From positions 1 to 19,141 of the forward strand of contig JABABY010000012.1 in the NCBI GenBank assembly GCA_014237955.1: a stretch of 19,141 bases of DNA. Reading direction: 5' to 3'. Shown here piece after piece: positions 1 to 7,994 of this stretch (its first letter is position 1; every line of letters begins with the position of its first letter). The stretch comes from Planctomycetota bacterium (lineage in GTDB: Bacteria > Planctomycetota > Planctomycetia > Pirellulales > UBA7805). The notes below the pieces were generated by a model. It saw only the letters and a list, made by a program, of their open reading frames with translations. It was not told the DNA's origin and did no database searches. The position numbers and the translations under genes were made by a program.

Positions 1-714
1 TTTGATCTCATCGGTACCGGTTCGCTGCGCTGGAATGGGCACACGTGAAGACATAATGTCCCGGAAACTAAATTCGATATCGTGCGCGGTAATGGGGGTG
101 CCATCACTCCAAAGCAAATCATCACGCATGACGACCTTGTCGTAATAACCATCTTTGCTCGTCTGCCAGGAGACAACGGAATCGGAGGAGGCGAACGGCA
201 TAAATTTCCAGTCAAAGCCGAAAAGCCCAAAACCGGTCAATCCACTTACTTCAAACTCGGTCACGGTACTGGCCAGCAATGGATTCTGATTGTTGAGCGC
301 CTGGGGCGTGGCACGGGTGATTTGCGCATTAAAGTCGACGTCCTGTTTGTTTTCGGGAAGACGGCCAAGGGCACTGAGTATCTTGGCGTTGGCGGCGTCG
401 GAAGTATTGCGGATATCCATAGCCTCGCTGACGGTTGCTAAAACGGGTTCCTTTGCCTGGCGTTTCCGGAGCAACTCAAGACTGTCGAGGACCGGGCGAT
501 CCACCCAGCCACCGTTCTGAGAAACTTTTTTTTCCAACTCCTCTGCCGTGGGGGGATCGAAAGGTTTGATTAAATCTCCCAGAACAAAAGGGCCTTCCTC
601 AGAATCATCTGTCGCCGATCGACCGGCATCGTCGCTAGCAGGAGTACAGCCAAACAATATTGGCGACAACAATAGTGCTAGCAGGAGACCGTGTGTCGAT
701 TTGAAATGAGACAT
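1..714 (-). CDS. Extracellular solute-binding lipoprotein, SBP family 5 (oligopeptide/dipeptide type), 5' part only
   Basis: The frame is open from an ATG at 714-712 to the left edge, so 238 codons of a longer protein are seen. The N-terminus is a lipoprotein signal: MSHFKSTHG, a Leu/Ala-rich core, then a lipobox LFGC with the lipidated Cys at residue 23. An acidic linker follows. Near the edge the motif SDGTPITAHDIEFSF (about residues 208-222) matches the conserved segment of family 5 binding proteins (DG-x-P-hT-A-x-D-V-x-F-S-F). By family knowledge such proteins capture peptides or similar ligands outside the inner membrane and deliver them to an ABC permease. Permease genes would lie to the left and are not visible. 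The start is supported by an AAGGA about 10 nt upstream and by the intact signal peptide. Plus-strand frames through this segment are shadows. The ligand cannot be deduced. Confidence 0.88.
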   Translation of the reverse strand, partial: MSHFKSTHGLLLALLLSPILFGCTPASDDAGRSATDDSEEGPFVLGDLIKPFDPPTAEELEKKVSQNGGWVDRPVLDSLELLRKRQAKEPVLATVSEAMDIRNTSDAANAKILSALGRLPENKQDVDFNAQITRATPQALNNQNPLLASTVTEFEVSGLTGFGLFGFDWKFMPFASSDSVVSWQTSKDGYYDKVVMRDDLLWSDGTPITAHDIEFSFRDIMSSRVPIPAQRTGTDEIK

Positions 715-1049
715 TCCCGAATTTTCCTTGCTATTTAGAGGTTTGGGCTGATTTAGCGTCCAATCAGAAATCGTGACCCCCGCGTGGACAAGCAAATCGT
801 ACAAAAAGGAATGGCATTGAGCAAGAAAGCACCGATGGAACTCCGGCAATGGACAATGGCCTATTTCATCCATTGACGATTACCCCACGGATCCAATGGA
901 GACCACCGGTGCATGACAGCAATGCATGTATCTCTAAGGGAACCTATGTTGTCACTGATATGCTTTAGTTGCTAAACTCCGCGACGCTCGGTGTGATATC
1001 ACCGGCCTGGAATGGAATCCCGATGCATCATTTATCAGCGGAGATCAGG
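715..1049. promoter_or_regulatory. Divergent intergenic region between the solute-binding lipoprotein and the haem-binding protein
   Basis: These 335 bp separate two genes read in opposite directions, so both promoters must lie here unless transcription comes from further away. I found no convincing -35/-10 pair. A TTGTCA occurs near 949-954 but has no good -10 at the right distance. The notable content is a cluster of CAATGG heptamers at 847-900, listed separately. A GGAG at 1040-1043, 6 nt before the ATG at 1050, is the likely ribosome binding site of the plus-strand gene. No small gene was recognised. Confidence 0.5.
847..900. repeat. Cluster of four CAATGG(A/C) heptamers, two of them forming alternative inverted repeats
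   Basis: CAATGGA lies at 847-853 and CAATGGC directly after it at 854-860. The reverse complement TCCATTG is at 869-875, and CAATGGA occurs again at 894-900. The inverted copy could pair with either 847-853 (loop 15 nt) or 894-900 (loop 18 nt), each with 7 perfect base pairs. By chance about 0.16 copies of CAATGG on either strand would be expected in the 335-bp intergenic region, so four copies in 54 bp stand out, although the motif was chosen after looking. An operator for a dimeric regulator or a switchable hairpin are both possible. Function is inferred from position only. Confidence 0.4.
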
Positions 1050-4000
1050 ATGAACTCTGCGACTATCCTACGTACTCGTCGCACACTTATCGTCACGTCA
1101 CTACTGGTCGCGGGCCTTTTGGCAAACGCGTACCATACAGCACCCCTGCGCGCGCAAGGTGTCAACCCAAATGCCGCAAATTGGATCTGGGCGCGTCTTT
1201 CGGACAATGCAAACAAAGCAGCAGGCACCTGTTATTTTCGAAAGACTTTTGTACTGCGCGAGGATCGCGATGGCTCGGTCGATCTAGCCTGCGATGGCGA
1301 ATACACGCTGTTTGTCAACGGCATCAAAATCGCTGACGGCAACGGGCATGCGCAAATGAAACGACATCCGATCGGATCCTATCTCCGATCCGGGCGTAAC
1401 GTTGTCGCCATCAAGGCAATCCAGTCAGAGCCAGGACCTGCGGGCCTCTTGGGAAGCATTACGCTGAACGGGACAAAAACTTCCGCATTTCAAATGGTGA
1501 CAAACCGAACTTGGAAAACCAGCCGTGGAGAAAGAGGGGGATGGCAACGCGCTGACTTTCTTGACAGCAGTTGGCAAGCAGCTTCCATTATTGCAGCAGG
1601 CAGCGACACGCGGGTTTGGAAAACACCCGTTGCAGTTGCCTCCACTGCAAACCAAGCAGACAGCCCCAGAAGATCTGCAAAAGCCATCGCCGGTAAAAAA
1701 GTTTCACGATTTAAGGCGACACCAGAATTCAGAGTGGAGTCGGTAGTCCCCGCGGAAGATGCGGGATCATTGATCGCGATGACGTTTGATGAATTTGGCA
1801 ATATTATCGCTTCTCGTGAAGGTGGTCCCCTCCTGTTGATTCGCGACATGGACAGGGATGGCATTACAGAAACGGTAACCACGTACTGCAAAGAAGTGAC
1901 AAATTGCCAAGGTATTCTCGCGATGAATGGACAGGTTTTGGTCACTGCAGATGGCCCGAAAGGCAGCGGCCTTTATCGCTTGTCGGATGATGATCGGAAT
2001 GGGGTTATCGATCACATTCGCGTTGTTTTATCCTTTAAGGGGAAAATGCAGGAACATGGCCCCCACGCACTGCGTTTGGGTCCGGATGGGATGGTATATC
2101 TGCTCGCCGGCAACCTCTCGCGAATCAATGCACCCATTGAAGAGATGAGTCCATACAAACATTTCTATGAGGGAGATCTCATTCAACCGAGACATCTCGA
2201 CCCTCGTGGCCATGCCAATTCGGGCAAGGCTCCCGGAGGTGTCATTTACAGAATAGATCCGTCAGGAAAGCGCGTTGAGCGATTTGCCGGCGGCCTTAGG
2301 AATCCGTACGACATTGCCTTCAACGCTTCCGGAGATCTTTTTACCTGGGATGCCGACATGGAGTGGGACCAGGGGACTTCCTGGTATCGACCGACACGAG
2401 GCAACCATGTGATTGCCGGCGCTGAATTTGGCTGGCGGAGCGGCTGGGCCAAATGGCCCGATTACTTCATTGACAGCCTGCCGTCCCTTGCAGAATCGGG
2501 GAACGGATCCCCTACAGGAATGACCGTTTACGAACACTTCATGTTTCCCTTGCGTTATCATGGTTCGCTCTTCGTCGGTGACTGGGCACAGGGACGCATC
2601 CTTGCGGTAAGACTCAAACGTCAGGGTGCCTCCTATCAAACCGAAGTTGGTGTGTTTCTCGAAGGGAGTCCGCTCAACGTAACCGATCTAGAGGTCGGGC
2701 CGGATGGCAGACTCTATTTTTGTACCGGTGGGCGCGGAACCGAGGGCGGAGTGTATCGCGTCACCTGGACCGGCAACGTGCCTCCCGAAATTCAGGACCC
2801 CGGTGTGGGAATCGAAGTTGCGCTAAAGCAGCCTCAGCTACATACTGCGTGGTCACGCCAGCGGATCGCATTGGCTAAAGAAACTTTCGGTGAGCAATGG
2901 AGTGGAAAATTGTTGTCTATTGCTACTGACTTAAAAGCTTCTGTTTCACACCGCACAAGGGCCATTGATCTCTTGCAACTGTATGGCCCCCAGCCATCGG
3001 TTGATCTCCTTGTAAAATTATCCAAAGATCGTGATCGGCGAATTCGCACGAAGGCTGTCTACTTTCTTGGGCTACATACCGAACAACAGGCTGTGGACCG
3101 CCTTGTTGAACTCGTTGACGATCCCAATGTCGTTGTACAGAGGACGGTCTGCGAATCACTCGCCCGTACCGGCAACACAAATCTCCCAACGGACAAATTG
3201 ATCGCCCTGCTCGCTCACGGTGACCGTTATCTATCGTGGGCCGCTGCTAAAGCATTGCAAAACCAACCACGCAAAGCATGGCAGCAGCCTGTTATCGAGT
3301 CGGACGATCAACGGATTTTCCTGGTTGGTTCAGCAGCCCTTCTAGGGACCAAACCAGACGGTGAAACTTGTCGGGACATTCTCAAGAGAACCCACACATT
3401 AATGGGTGACTTTATTGCAGATCGCGAGTTTATCGACCTGCTCCGTATCCAGCAACTCGCGCTGGCCCATGGCAATATTGCTCCAAAGAGCGTCCAGGAA
3501 CTCATGCGCCAACTTTCAAGCGAATTCCCATCCGGGAATGCAACCATCAATCGGGAATTGGTCCGCTTGCTGGCCTATCTAGAATCACCACTGGTTGCAA
3601 CGCGCTATATGGAAAAACTGAAAAGCAATCTTTCCCTGCCCGATAAAACGCATTTAATCGCGCACTCACCCTATCTGATCAAAGGTTGGTCAGTCGCACA
3701 ACAATTTGAAATACTCAGCCTCATTGCCGAGATTCAAAAAGGAGCAAGCAGCCCTTCACACGCTCGCTATCTAGACGATGTCGCCCGTCGACTCGTTTCA
3801 CGCATGGCCCCCTCCGACCAAAAACTGGTTTTGGATCGGGGAGCGGAGTGGCCCGGTGCAGCACTTGGCGCCATTGCAAAACTTCCAAAACAGCCAACGC
3901 CAGAAACGTTCAGTATGCTGAGAGAATTGGATGGTAAACTGGCAAAAGACGATGGGGATGCCGCCGATCGGCTGCGTGTTGGAATTGCCGCCGTCATCGC

Positions 4001-4919
4001 CCGAAGTGGCAACAAGGAAGGCTTGGCTTATCTACGAGAGCTCTTTGAAATCGAACCGGAACGACGCGGCATTCTCGCCGTTGCCCTCGCACAGCATCCC
4101 AATGATGATAATTGGCCCCTTCTGGTTCGCTCTCTTACGGTACTGGAAGATGATGTTGCTTCAGCGGTGATGGCAAAAATGCTTTCTTCCGAGCAGACCT
4201 CCGCCGATCCACATGTTATCCGTCAGCTGATTCTACAAGGGCTCAAGCAAAAGCAGGACACCGGCAGGCGACTGGTAACGACACTGCTGGAAAAATGGAC
4301 TGGGGAACTTCAGAGTGAATTCGGTGAGACCCAGATTGAAAAGATTGCTGCATGGCAATCATGGTTTCGCGAGACCTACCCTGATTTGCCCGATCCCGTC
4401 CTCCCTAAAGAAGCCGATGAAGATCGTTACAGTTTTTCCGAACTTGAGCAATATCTGGAAACCGAAGAAGCTCTCGTTGCCAAACCAGAGTTGGGGCGTC
4501 TTGTGTATGCGCAAGCAAACTGCATCAAATGCCACCGTTTCGGAAAATTGGGTTCAGATGTTGGTCCCGACCTGAGCACAATCAGTAAAAGATTTCAAAA
4601 GAAGGAATTACTGGAATCGATTCTTTTCCCATCCCATATTATTTCCGACCAGTATGCAACGAAAACCGTTGCCACAGCAAGCGGGCGCATTCTCCGAGGC
4701 ATCGTCCACGAGAACAACGACGGGAGCATTATCGTCATTGATCCTGAAGGCAACAGGCTTACTGTGGCAGCTGCTGACATTGATGACATCGCTCCCAACA
4801 AGAAGTCGACAATGCCAGTGGGTCTGCTCAATGCGCTTTCCCTAGAAGACATTGGAAACCTCTTTGCGTTTTTAAGCCAACAGCCACCCACGATCGTCTC
4901 ACAGCGGCCTGACCGCTAA
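1050..4919 (+). CDS. PVC-type haem-binding protein: signal peptide, jelly-roll-like domain, beta-propeller, HEAT repeats and CxxCH cytochrome domain
   Basis: A 1289-residue protein. The ATG at 1050 is preferred over the TTG at 969 and ATG at 1023 because a GGAG lies 6 nt upstream and translation begins directly with a secretion signal (RTRR, hydrophobic core, likely cut near residue 36). Residues about 45-165 resemble the beta-sandwich sugar-binding domains of glycoside hydrolases (YTLFVNGIKIADG, LRSGRNVVAIKA). About 195-610 is the membrane-bound-dehydrogenase-type propeller (HALRLGPDGMVYLLAGN, GGLRNPYDIAFNASGDL, GDWAQGRILAV), with two DxDxDG-like loops (DMDRDG, DDDRNG) that may bind calcium. 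About 640-1070 are HEAT-like helical repeats. CIKCH at 1158-1162 is the covalent haem site, and Met1255 in a TMPVGL context is a good distal ligand. The family is greatly expanded in planctomycetes, with a proposed role in periplasmic oxidation of sugars or similar compounds. The substrate is unknown. Confidence 0.9.
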   Translation: MNSATILRTRRTLIVTSLLVAGLLANAYHTAPLRAQGVNPNAANWIWARLSDNANKAAGTCYFRKTFVLREDRDGSVDLACDGEYTLFVNGIKIADGNGHAQMKRHPIGSYLRSGRNVVAIKAIQSEPGPAGLLGSITLNGTKTSAFQMVTNRTWKTSRGERGGWQRADFLDSSWQAASIIAAGSDTRVWKTPVAVASTANQADSPRRSAKAIAGKKVSRFKATPEFRVESVVPAEDAGSLIAMTFDEFGNIIASREGGPLLLIRDMDRDGITETVTTYCKEVTNCQGILAMNGQVLVTADGPKGSGLYRLSDDDRNGVIDHIRVVLSFKGKMQEHGPHALRLGPDGMVYLLAGNLSRINAPIEEMSPYKHFYEGDLIQPRHLDPRGHANSGKAPGGVIYRIDPSGKRVERFAGGLRNPYDIAFNASGDLFTWDADMEWDQGTSWYRPTRGNHVIAGAEFGWRSGWAKWPDYFIDSLPSLAESGNGSPTGMTVYEHFMFPLRYHGSLFVGDWAQGRILAVRLKRQGASYQTEVGVFLEGSPLNVTDLEVGPDGRLYFCTGGRGTEGGVYRVTWTGNVPPEIQDPGVGIEVALKQPQLHTAWSRQRIALAKETFGEQWSGKLLSIATDLKASVSHRTRAIDLLQLYGPQPSVDLLVKLSKDRDRRIRTKAVYFLGLHTEQQAVDRLVELVDDPNVVVQRTVCESLARTGNTNLPTDKLIALLAHGDRYLSWAAAKALQNQPRKAWQQPVIESDDQRIFLVGSAALLGTKPDGETCRDILKRTHTLMGDFIADREFIDLLRIQQLALAHGNIAPKSVQELMRQLSSEFPSGNATINRELVRLLAYLESPLVATRYMEKLKSNLSLPDKTHLIAHSPYLIKGWSVAQQFEILSLIAEIQKGASSPSHARYLDDVARRLVSRMAPSDQKLVLDRGAEWPGAALGAIAKLPKQPTPETFSMLRELDGKLAKDDGDAADRLRVGIAAVIARSGNKEGLAYLRELFEIEPERRGILAVALAQHPNDDNWPLLVRSLTVLEDDVASAVMAKMLSSEQTSADPHVIRQLILQGLKQKQDTGRRLVTTLLEKWTGELQSEFGETQIEKIAAWQSWFRETYPDLPDPVLPKEADEDRYSFSELEQYLETEEALVAKPELGRLVYAQANCIKCHRFGKLGSDVGPDLSTISKRFQKKELLESILFPSHIISDQYATKTVATASGRILRGIVHENNDGSIIVIDPEGNRLTVAAADIDDIAPNKKSTMPVGLLNALSLEDIGNLFAFLSQQPPTIVSQRPDR

Positions 4920-4958
4920 GCAATCGTTAGGCTCTCAACCCACAGTCAAAGACGAGTC

Positions 4959-5033
4959 ATGCGCCTAAGACGCCGAGCAACGATCAAAACCAAGGTTTTT
5001 GTGTGTGGGGTTTCACAAAACGGGCACGACTAG
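4959..5033 (+). other. Out-of-frame N-terminal segment of the sulfotransferase
   Basis: An ATG at 4959 opens a 24-codon frame that begins MRLRRRATIKTKV and stops at TAG 5031-5033. It runs into the T5 tract at 4996-5000. If one T is removed, this frame continues as KVLCVGFHKTGTTSL, which is the expected first strand and PAPS loop of a sulfotransferase. The main sulfotransferase frame has a stop at 4966-4968 and no ATG or GTG before the PAPS loop. This segment is therefore most likely the true N-terminus, displaced by one base. No good Shine-Dalgarno is seen before 4959. Confidence 0.6.
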
Positions 5034-5619
5034 CCTTGCTGTTGCCTTAAACAAATTGGGGTATCGAGTCACTGGACCCAATGGGATAGATGATCCTTCT
5101 ATTGAGAACAATGTACTCCCAATGGCTTATGACTTGGTTGAACAATTCAATGCTTTCCAGGACAATCCTTGGCCGATAATCTACAAAGAAGTCGATGCAA
5201 AGTATCCAGGCAGTAAATTTATATTGATGCTAAGAGACACTGACTCTTGGATAAAGAGCCAAGTCAGACATTTTGGTCACGGGGAAACACCAATGAGAAA
5301 ATGGACCTATGGTGTTGGATGTCCAGAAGGCAATGAATCTGTCTATATCAAACGATTTGAAGATCATAACAACGAGGTTTTGAACCACTTTAAGAATCGC
5401 CCGCAAGATTTGTTGGTAATGGATCTAGCCGAAGGACATGGTTGGGATGAGCTATGCCCTTTTTTGGGTGTCGATATCCCAAAGATTGCATTTCCTCATG
5501 CCAATAAGGCCAGTGATCGAACAAAGAAGAATACATCGAATAAACACGAATGGTTAAAACAATCTATAAGTCGCGTGACAAGGCGATTCACCTTAGCGCT
5601 ATTGCGTAGCGTTTCATAG
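4999..5619 (+). CDS. Sulfotransferase, P-loop type (Sulfotransfer_4-like), probably frameshifted at its N-terminus
   Basis: From a TTG at 4999 the frame encodes 206 residues. Visible marks are the 5'-phosphosulfate loop CVGFHKTGTTSL at residues 2-13, FQDNPWPIIYKEVDAKYPGSKF around 53-74, and the 3'-phosphate motif LMLRDTDSWIKS at 76-87. FEDHNNEVLNHF and LFVMDL-like segments (here LLVMDLAEGHGWDELCPFLG) follow. By family knowledge it would transfer sulfate from PAPS to a carbohydrate, lipid or similar acceptor. The acceptor is unknown. A TTG start places the PAPS loop at residue 2, missing the first beta-strand, and no SD fits it. Restoring one base joins it to the ATG at 4959, giving 219 residues. 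The gene is visibly more AT-rich than its neighbours, as seen in recently acquired genes. It may be a pseudogene, a slippage-translated gene or carry a sequence error. Confidence 0.8.
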   Translation: MCVGFHKTGTTSLAVALNKLGYRVTGPNGIDDPSIENNVLPMAYDLVEQFNAFQDNPWPIIYKEVDAKYPGSKFILMLRDTDSWIKSQVRHFGHGETPMRKWTYGVGCPEGNESVYIKRFEDHNNEVLNHFKNRPQDLLVMDLAEGHGWDELCPFLGVDIPKIAFPHANKASDRTKKNTSNKHEWLKQSISRVTRRFTLALLRSVS

Positions 5620-5888
5620 CGGCAAGCGAGGGGACCTCAAGTGTGCAACGCGGTTGAATGCGGATTCCGGATGCTCGACTCCGGCAGCTAGATTCGCCCA
5701 ACACAGCTTTACCGCGGCTATGCGGCAAATTGCCTCATTAACAGACGTATTCATGGACTGAGGCGGGTTGTCATACGCTGCCTTTTGATCCATTCTCTTA
5801 AGGTTGCATCCGTCGCATTAAGGTGATGTCGATGTAGTGGAAAGCGCAGCGAGTCACACAAGAGCACGAAACGGACGGCAAACAAACC
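5620..5888. other. Intergenic stretch between the sulfotransferase and CPBP protease genes
   Basis: No gene, tRNA or clear promoter was recognised in these 269 bp. The only small structure noted is GGCAA-A-TTGCC at 5724-5734, too short to interpret. The stretch must contain or lie downstream of the promoter of the CPBP gene, because that gene's frame is closed by a TAG at 5835-5837. Confidence 0.35.
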
Positions 5889-6623
5889 GTGAGCCATTGC
5901 CCACCATCCTCTGGACTCCCCACTAGGTCGGATCGCAATTGCATTATTTTTGCACTGATCTTTCCGGCGCTGCTCACCTTTGTTTACTTCTCGCTACTGG
6001 CAAATGCACCCACCGCTCTTCAGCACAGCGTCTATAGCGTTCTGAAAATAACTCAGTTCAGCATCCCTTTTGTCTGGGTGCGATTTGTGCAAGGCCGCAA
6101 ATTATCGTTGCGGGCAAACCCTTTTCGCGGCCAGCTCCCAGGGATCGTCTTCGGGATCCTCGTCCTTCTGGCGATGTGGTGTTTGTACAAATACTGGCTG
6201 CTCCCTACAGGGAGAATGGCAGTGGCCCTGGAACCGATTCGCAATAAGATCGAAGGGTTCGGCATCGCAACGCTTGTACCCTATATCACCCTGGCAGCTT
6301 TCTATTCACTGATCCATTCGGGCCTCGAAGAATACTATTGGCGATGGTTTGTTTTTGGACAACTTTGTCGCCAGGTCCGATTTTCTGCAGCGGTCCTGCT
6401 CTCGAGTTTGGGGTTCACCGCGCACCACATTTTGGTGCTGGCAACATTTTTTGGCTGGACCTCTTCGCTAACATGGATTTTTTCTGCAGCCATTATGGTG
6501 GGAGGAATATTTTGGGCGTGGCTCTACAGTCGAAGTGAATCCATCTACCCCACCTGGGTCAGTCACATGTTCATCGACATCAGTATTTTTGTGATTGGGT
6601 TTGATCTAGTCGACATTCAATGA
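5889..6623 (+). CDS. CPBP-family intramembrane glutamic protease
   Basis: A 244-residue polytopic membrane protein with about six to seven hydrophobic segments. It carries the three active-site motifs of the CPBP (Abi, Rce1-like) family: EExxxR as EEYYWR with Glu147, Glu148 and Arg152; FxxxH as FTAHH with Phe176 and His180; and HxxxD as HMFID with His226 and Asp230. Family members cleave substrates inside the membrane. Known roles include CAAX prenyl-protein processing in eukaryotes and bacteriocin immunity or maturation in bacteria. No prenylated or bacteriocin partner is nearby, so the substrate is unknown. The GTG at 5889 is the first possible start after an in-frame TAG at 5835-5837, and the next internal Met is residue 96, inside a membrane segment. 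The SD is weak. Confidence 0.87.
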   Translation: MSHCPPSSGLPTRSDRNCIIFALIFPALLTFVYFSLLANAPTALQHSVYSVLKITQFSIPFVWVRFVQGRKLSLRANPFRGQLPGIVFGILVLLAMWCLYKYWLLPTGRMAVALEPIRNKIEGFGIATLVPYITLAAFYSLIHSGLEEYYWRWFVFGQLCRQVRFSAAVLLSSLGFTAHHILVLATFFGWTSSLTWIFSAAIMVGGIFWAWLYSRSESIYPTWVSHMFIDISIFVIGFDLVDIQ

Positions 6624-6710
6624 TGAACCGCTTCTAAACTGGCATACTGCCAAAGTCTGCTCTTGGGCGGCTTATTCCCGAATGAATGACCATCGGCTAC
6701 ATTGACTGCC

Positions 6711-7994
6711 ATGGATTCTTCTGTTGACCGCCAATCGATGCAGCGACTCGATCGTGACACCCTCGAGAAGCACCAACTCCAACGACTGAATGATCTTCTG
6801 GGAGCAGTGCTCCCTACAAACCATTTCTACGCGCAGAAGTTCTCCCAAGTCGTTCCGCAGCTTGCATCACTCGATCAGTTAAGCGATCTTCCCTATACAT
6901 CGAAAACGGAACTTGTCGGTGAAGATGAGAATGGATGGGCAGCAAACCGAACCTTTGAACGGACGCGCTATACCCGATTCCATCAAACGTCCGGCACGCG
7001 TGGTCGCCCGCTAATCGTCCTCGACACTGCAGAAGACTGGCAATGGTGGATTGAAGGCTGGCAATATGTCTTGGATGCTGCGGAAATCACCCGTGAGGAT
7101 GTCTGCATGCTGGCTTTCTCATTTGGCCCTTTTATTGGCTTCTGGTCCGCCTTCGATGCGGTTTTGCAACGGGGTTGCCTCGGCATCTCCGGGGGCGGCC
7201 TTTCGACGCATGCACGACTCGAGAGGATGGAAACTTTGGGGGCAACATGTCTTTTTTGTACGCCCTCGTATGCCCTGAGAATGGCGGAGGTTGCAACTGA
7301 GGTAGGTATCGACCTCCGGCAACTTTCCATCCGCACGATTGTAGTCGCCGGGGAGCCTGGTGGGTCGATTGTGAGTATTCGGGATCAAATCGAGACCGCA
7401 TGGGATGCCCGGGTACTCGATCACAGCGGCGCGACAGAAATTGGTCCTTGGGGATATGGCACCCTAGAAGGTGGCGGTCTGTACGTCAACGAAGCTGAAT
7501 TTGTTGCCGAGTTCATCAATTACGAAACAGGAGTTCCTGCTTTAGAAGGAGAACTTTCTGAATTAGTGCTCACGACCTTGGGACGGACGGGAAATCCGGT
7601 GATCCGCTATCGCACCGGAGATCTTGTGCGGCCAAGATGGGTCGCTCAAGACGGACAAATTCGTTTTGTCTTCCTGGAAGGAGGTGTGCTTGGCCGAGTA
7701 GACGACATGCTGATTATACGAGGCGTCAACATTCTCCCCAGTTCCGTCGAACAGGTAATACGTAGCTTTCCAGAGGTCGCAGAATACCGCATCACTGCAC
7801 AGCGAGAAGGTGCACTCGATCGATTACAGGTAGAGGTAGAAGATCGCCAACAGTCCCCCGATCGCATTGCTGCTGAGTTGCAGTTGCGACTGGGACTAAA
7901 CATTGATGTCGCTGCCGTTTCGGTCGGCACTCTTCCTCGATTTGAAGGTAAGGCCCAACGTTTTATTGATCAACGCAGGGGGAATATCGCGTGA
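6711..7994 (+). CDS. Phenylacetate-CoA ligase-like adenylate-forming enzyme
   Basis: A 427-residue member of the PaaK branch of the AMP-binding superfamily, close to the family's usual length. Motifs seen are the phosphate loop QTSGTRGRP (92-100), DHSGATEIGPWGY (237-249), IRYRTGD (298-304) and the hinge plus C-terminal start LGRVDDMLIIRGVNILP (327-343). The C-terminal FEGKAQRFIDQR holds the expected catalytic Lys near 414. Such enzymes activate an aryl or acyl carboxylate as the AMP ester and load it on CoA. The true substrate is uncertain, since no phenylacetate degradation genes are in view. The ATG at 6711 is chosen over a TTG at 6702; neither has a clear SD. Its stop overlaps the start of the DUF971 gene, pointing to coupled translation. 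Confidence 0.87.
   Translation: MDSSVDRQSMQRLDRDTLEKHQLQRLNDLLGAVLPTNHFYAQKFSQVVPQLASLDQLSDLPYTSKTELVGEDENGWAANRTFERTRYTRFHQTSGTRGRPLIVLDTAEDWQWWIEGWQYVLDAAEITREDVCMLAFSFGPFIGFWSAFDAVLQRGCLGISGGGLSTHARLERMETLGATCLFCTPSYALRMAEVATEVGIDLRQLSIRTIVVAGEPGGSIVSIRDQIETAWDARVLDHSGATEIGPWGYGTLEGGGLYVNEAEFVAEFINYETGVPALEGELSELVLTTLGRTGNPVIRYRTGDLVRPRWVAQDGQIRFVFLEGGVLGRVDDMLIIRGVNILPSSVEQVIRSFPEVAEYRITAQREGALDRLQVEVEDRQQSPDRIAAELQLRLGLNIDVAAVSVGTLPRFEGKAQRFIDQRRGNIA

Noticed and set aside
82..520. Two plus-strand frames of 119 and 76 codons at the left end
   Set aside because: They are antisense to the solute-binding lipoprotein, which has a signal peptide, lipobox and family motif.
969..1049. TTG at 969 or ATG at 1023 as the start of the haem-binding protein
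   Set aside because: Either would put 9 to 27 residues before the signal peptide; the ATG at 1050 has a well-spaced GGAG.
6640..6652. TGGCA-TAC-TGCCA hairpin after the CPBP gene
   Set aside because: A 5-bp stem with a 3-nt loop and no T-tract is too weak to call a terminator.
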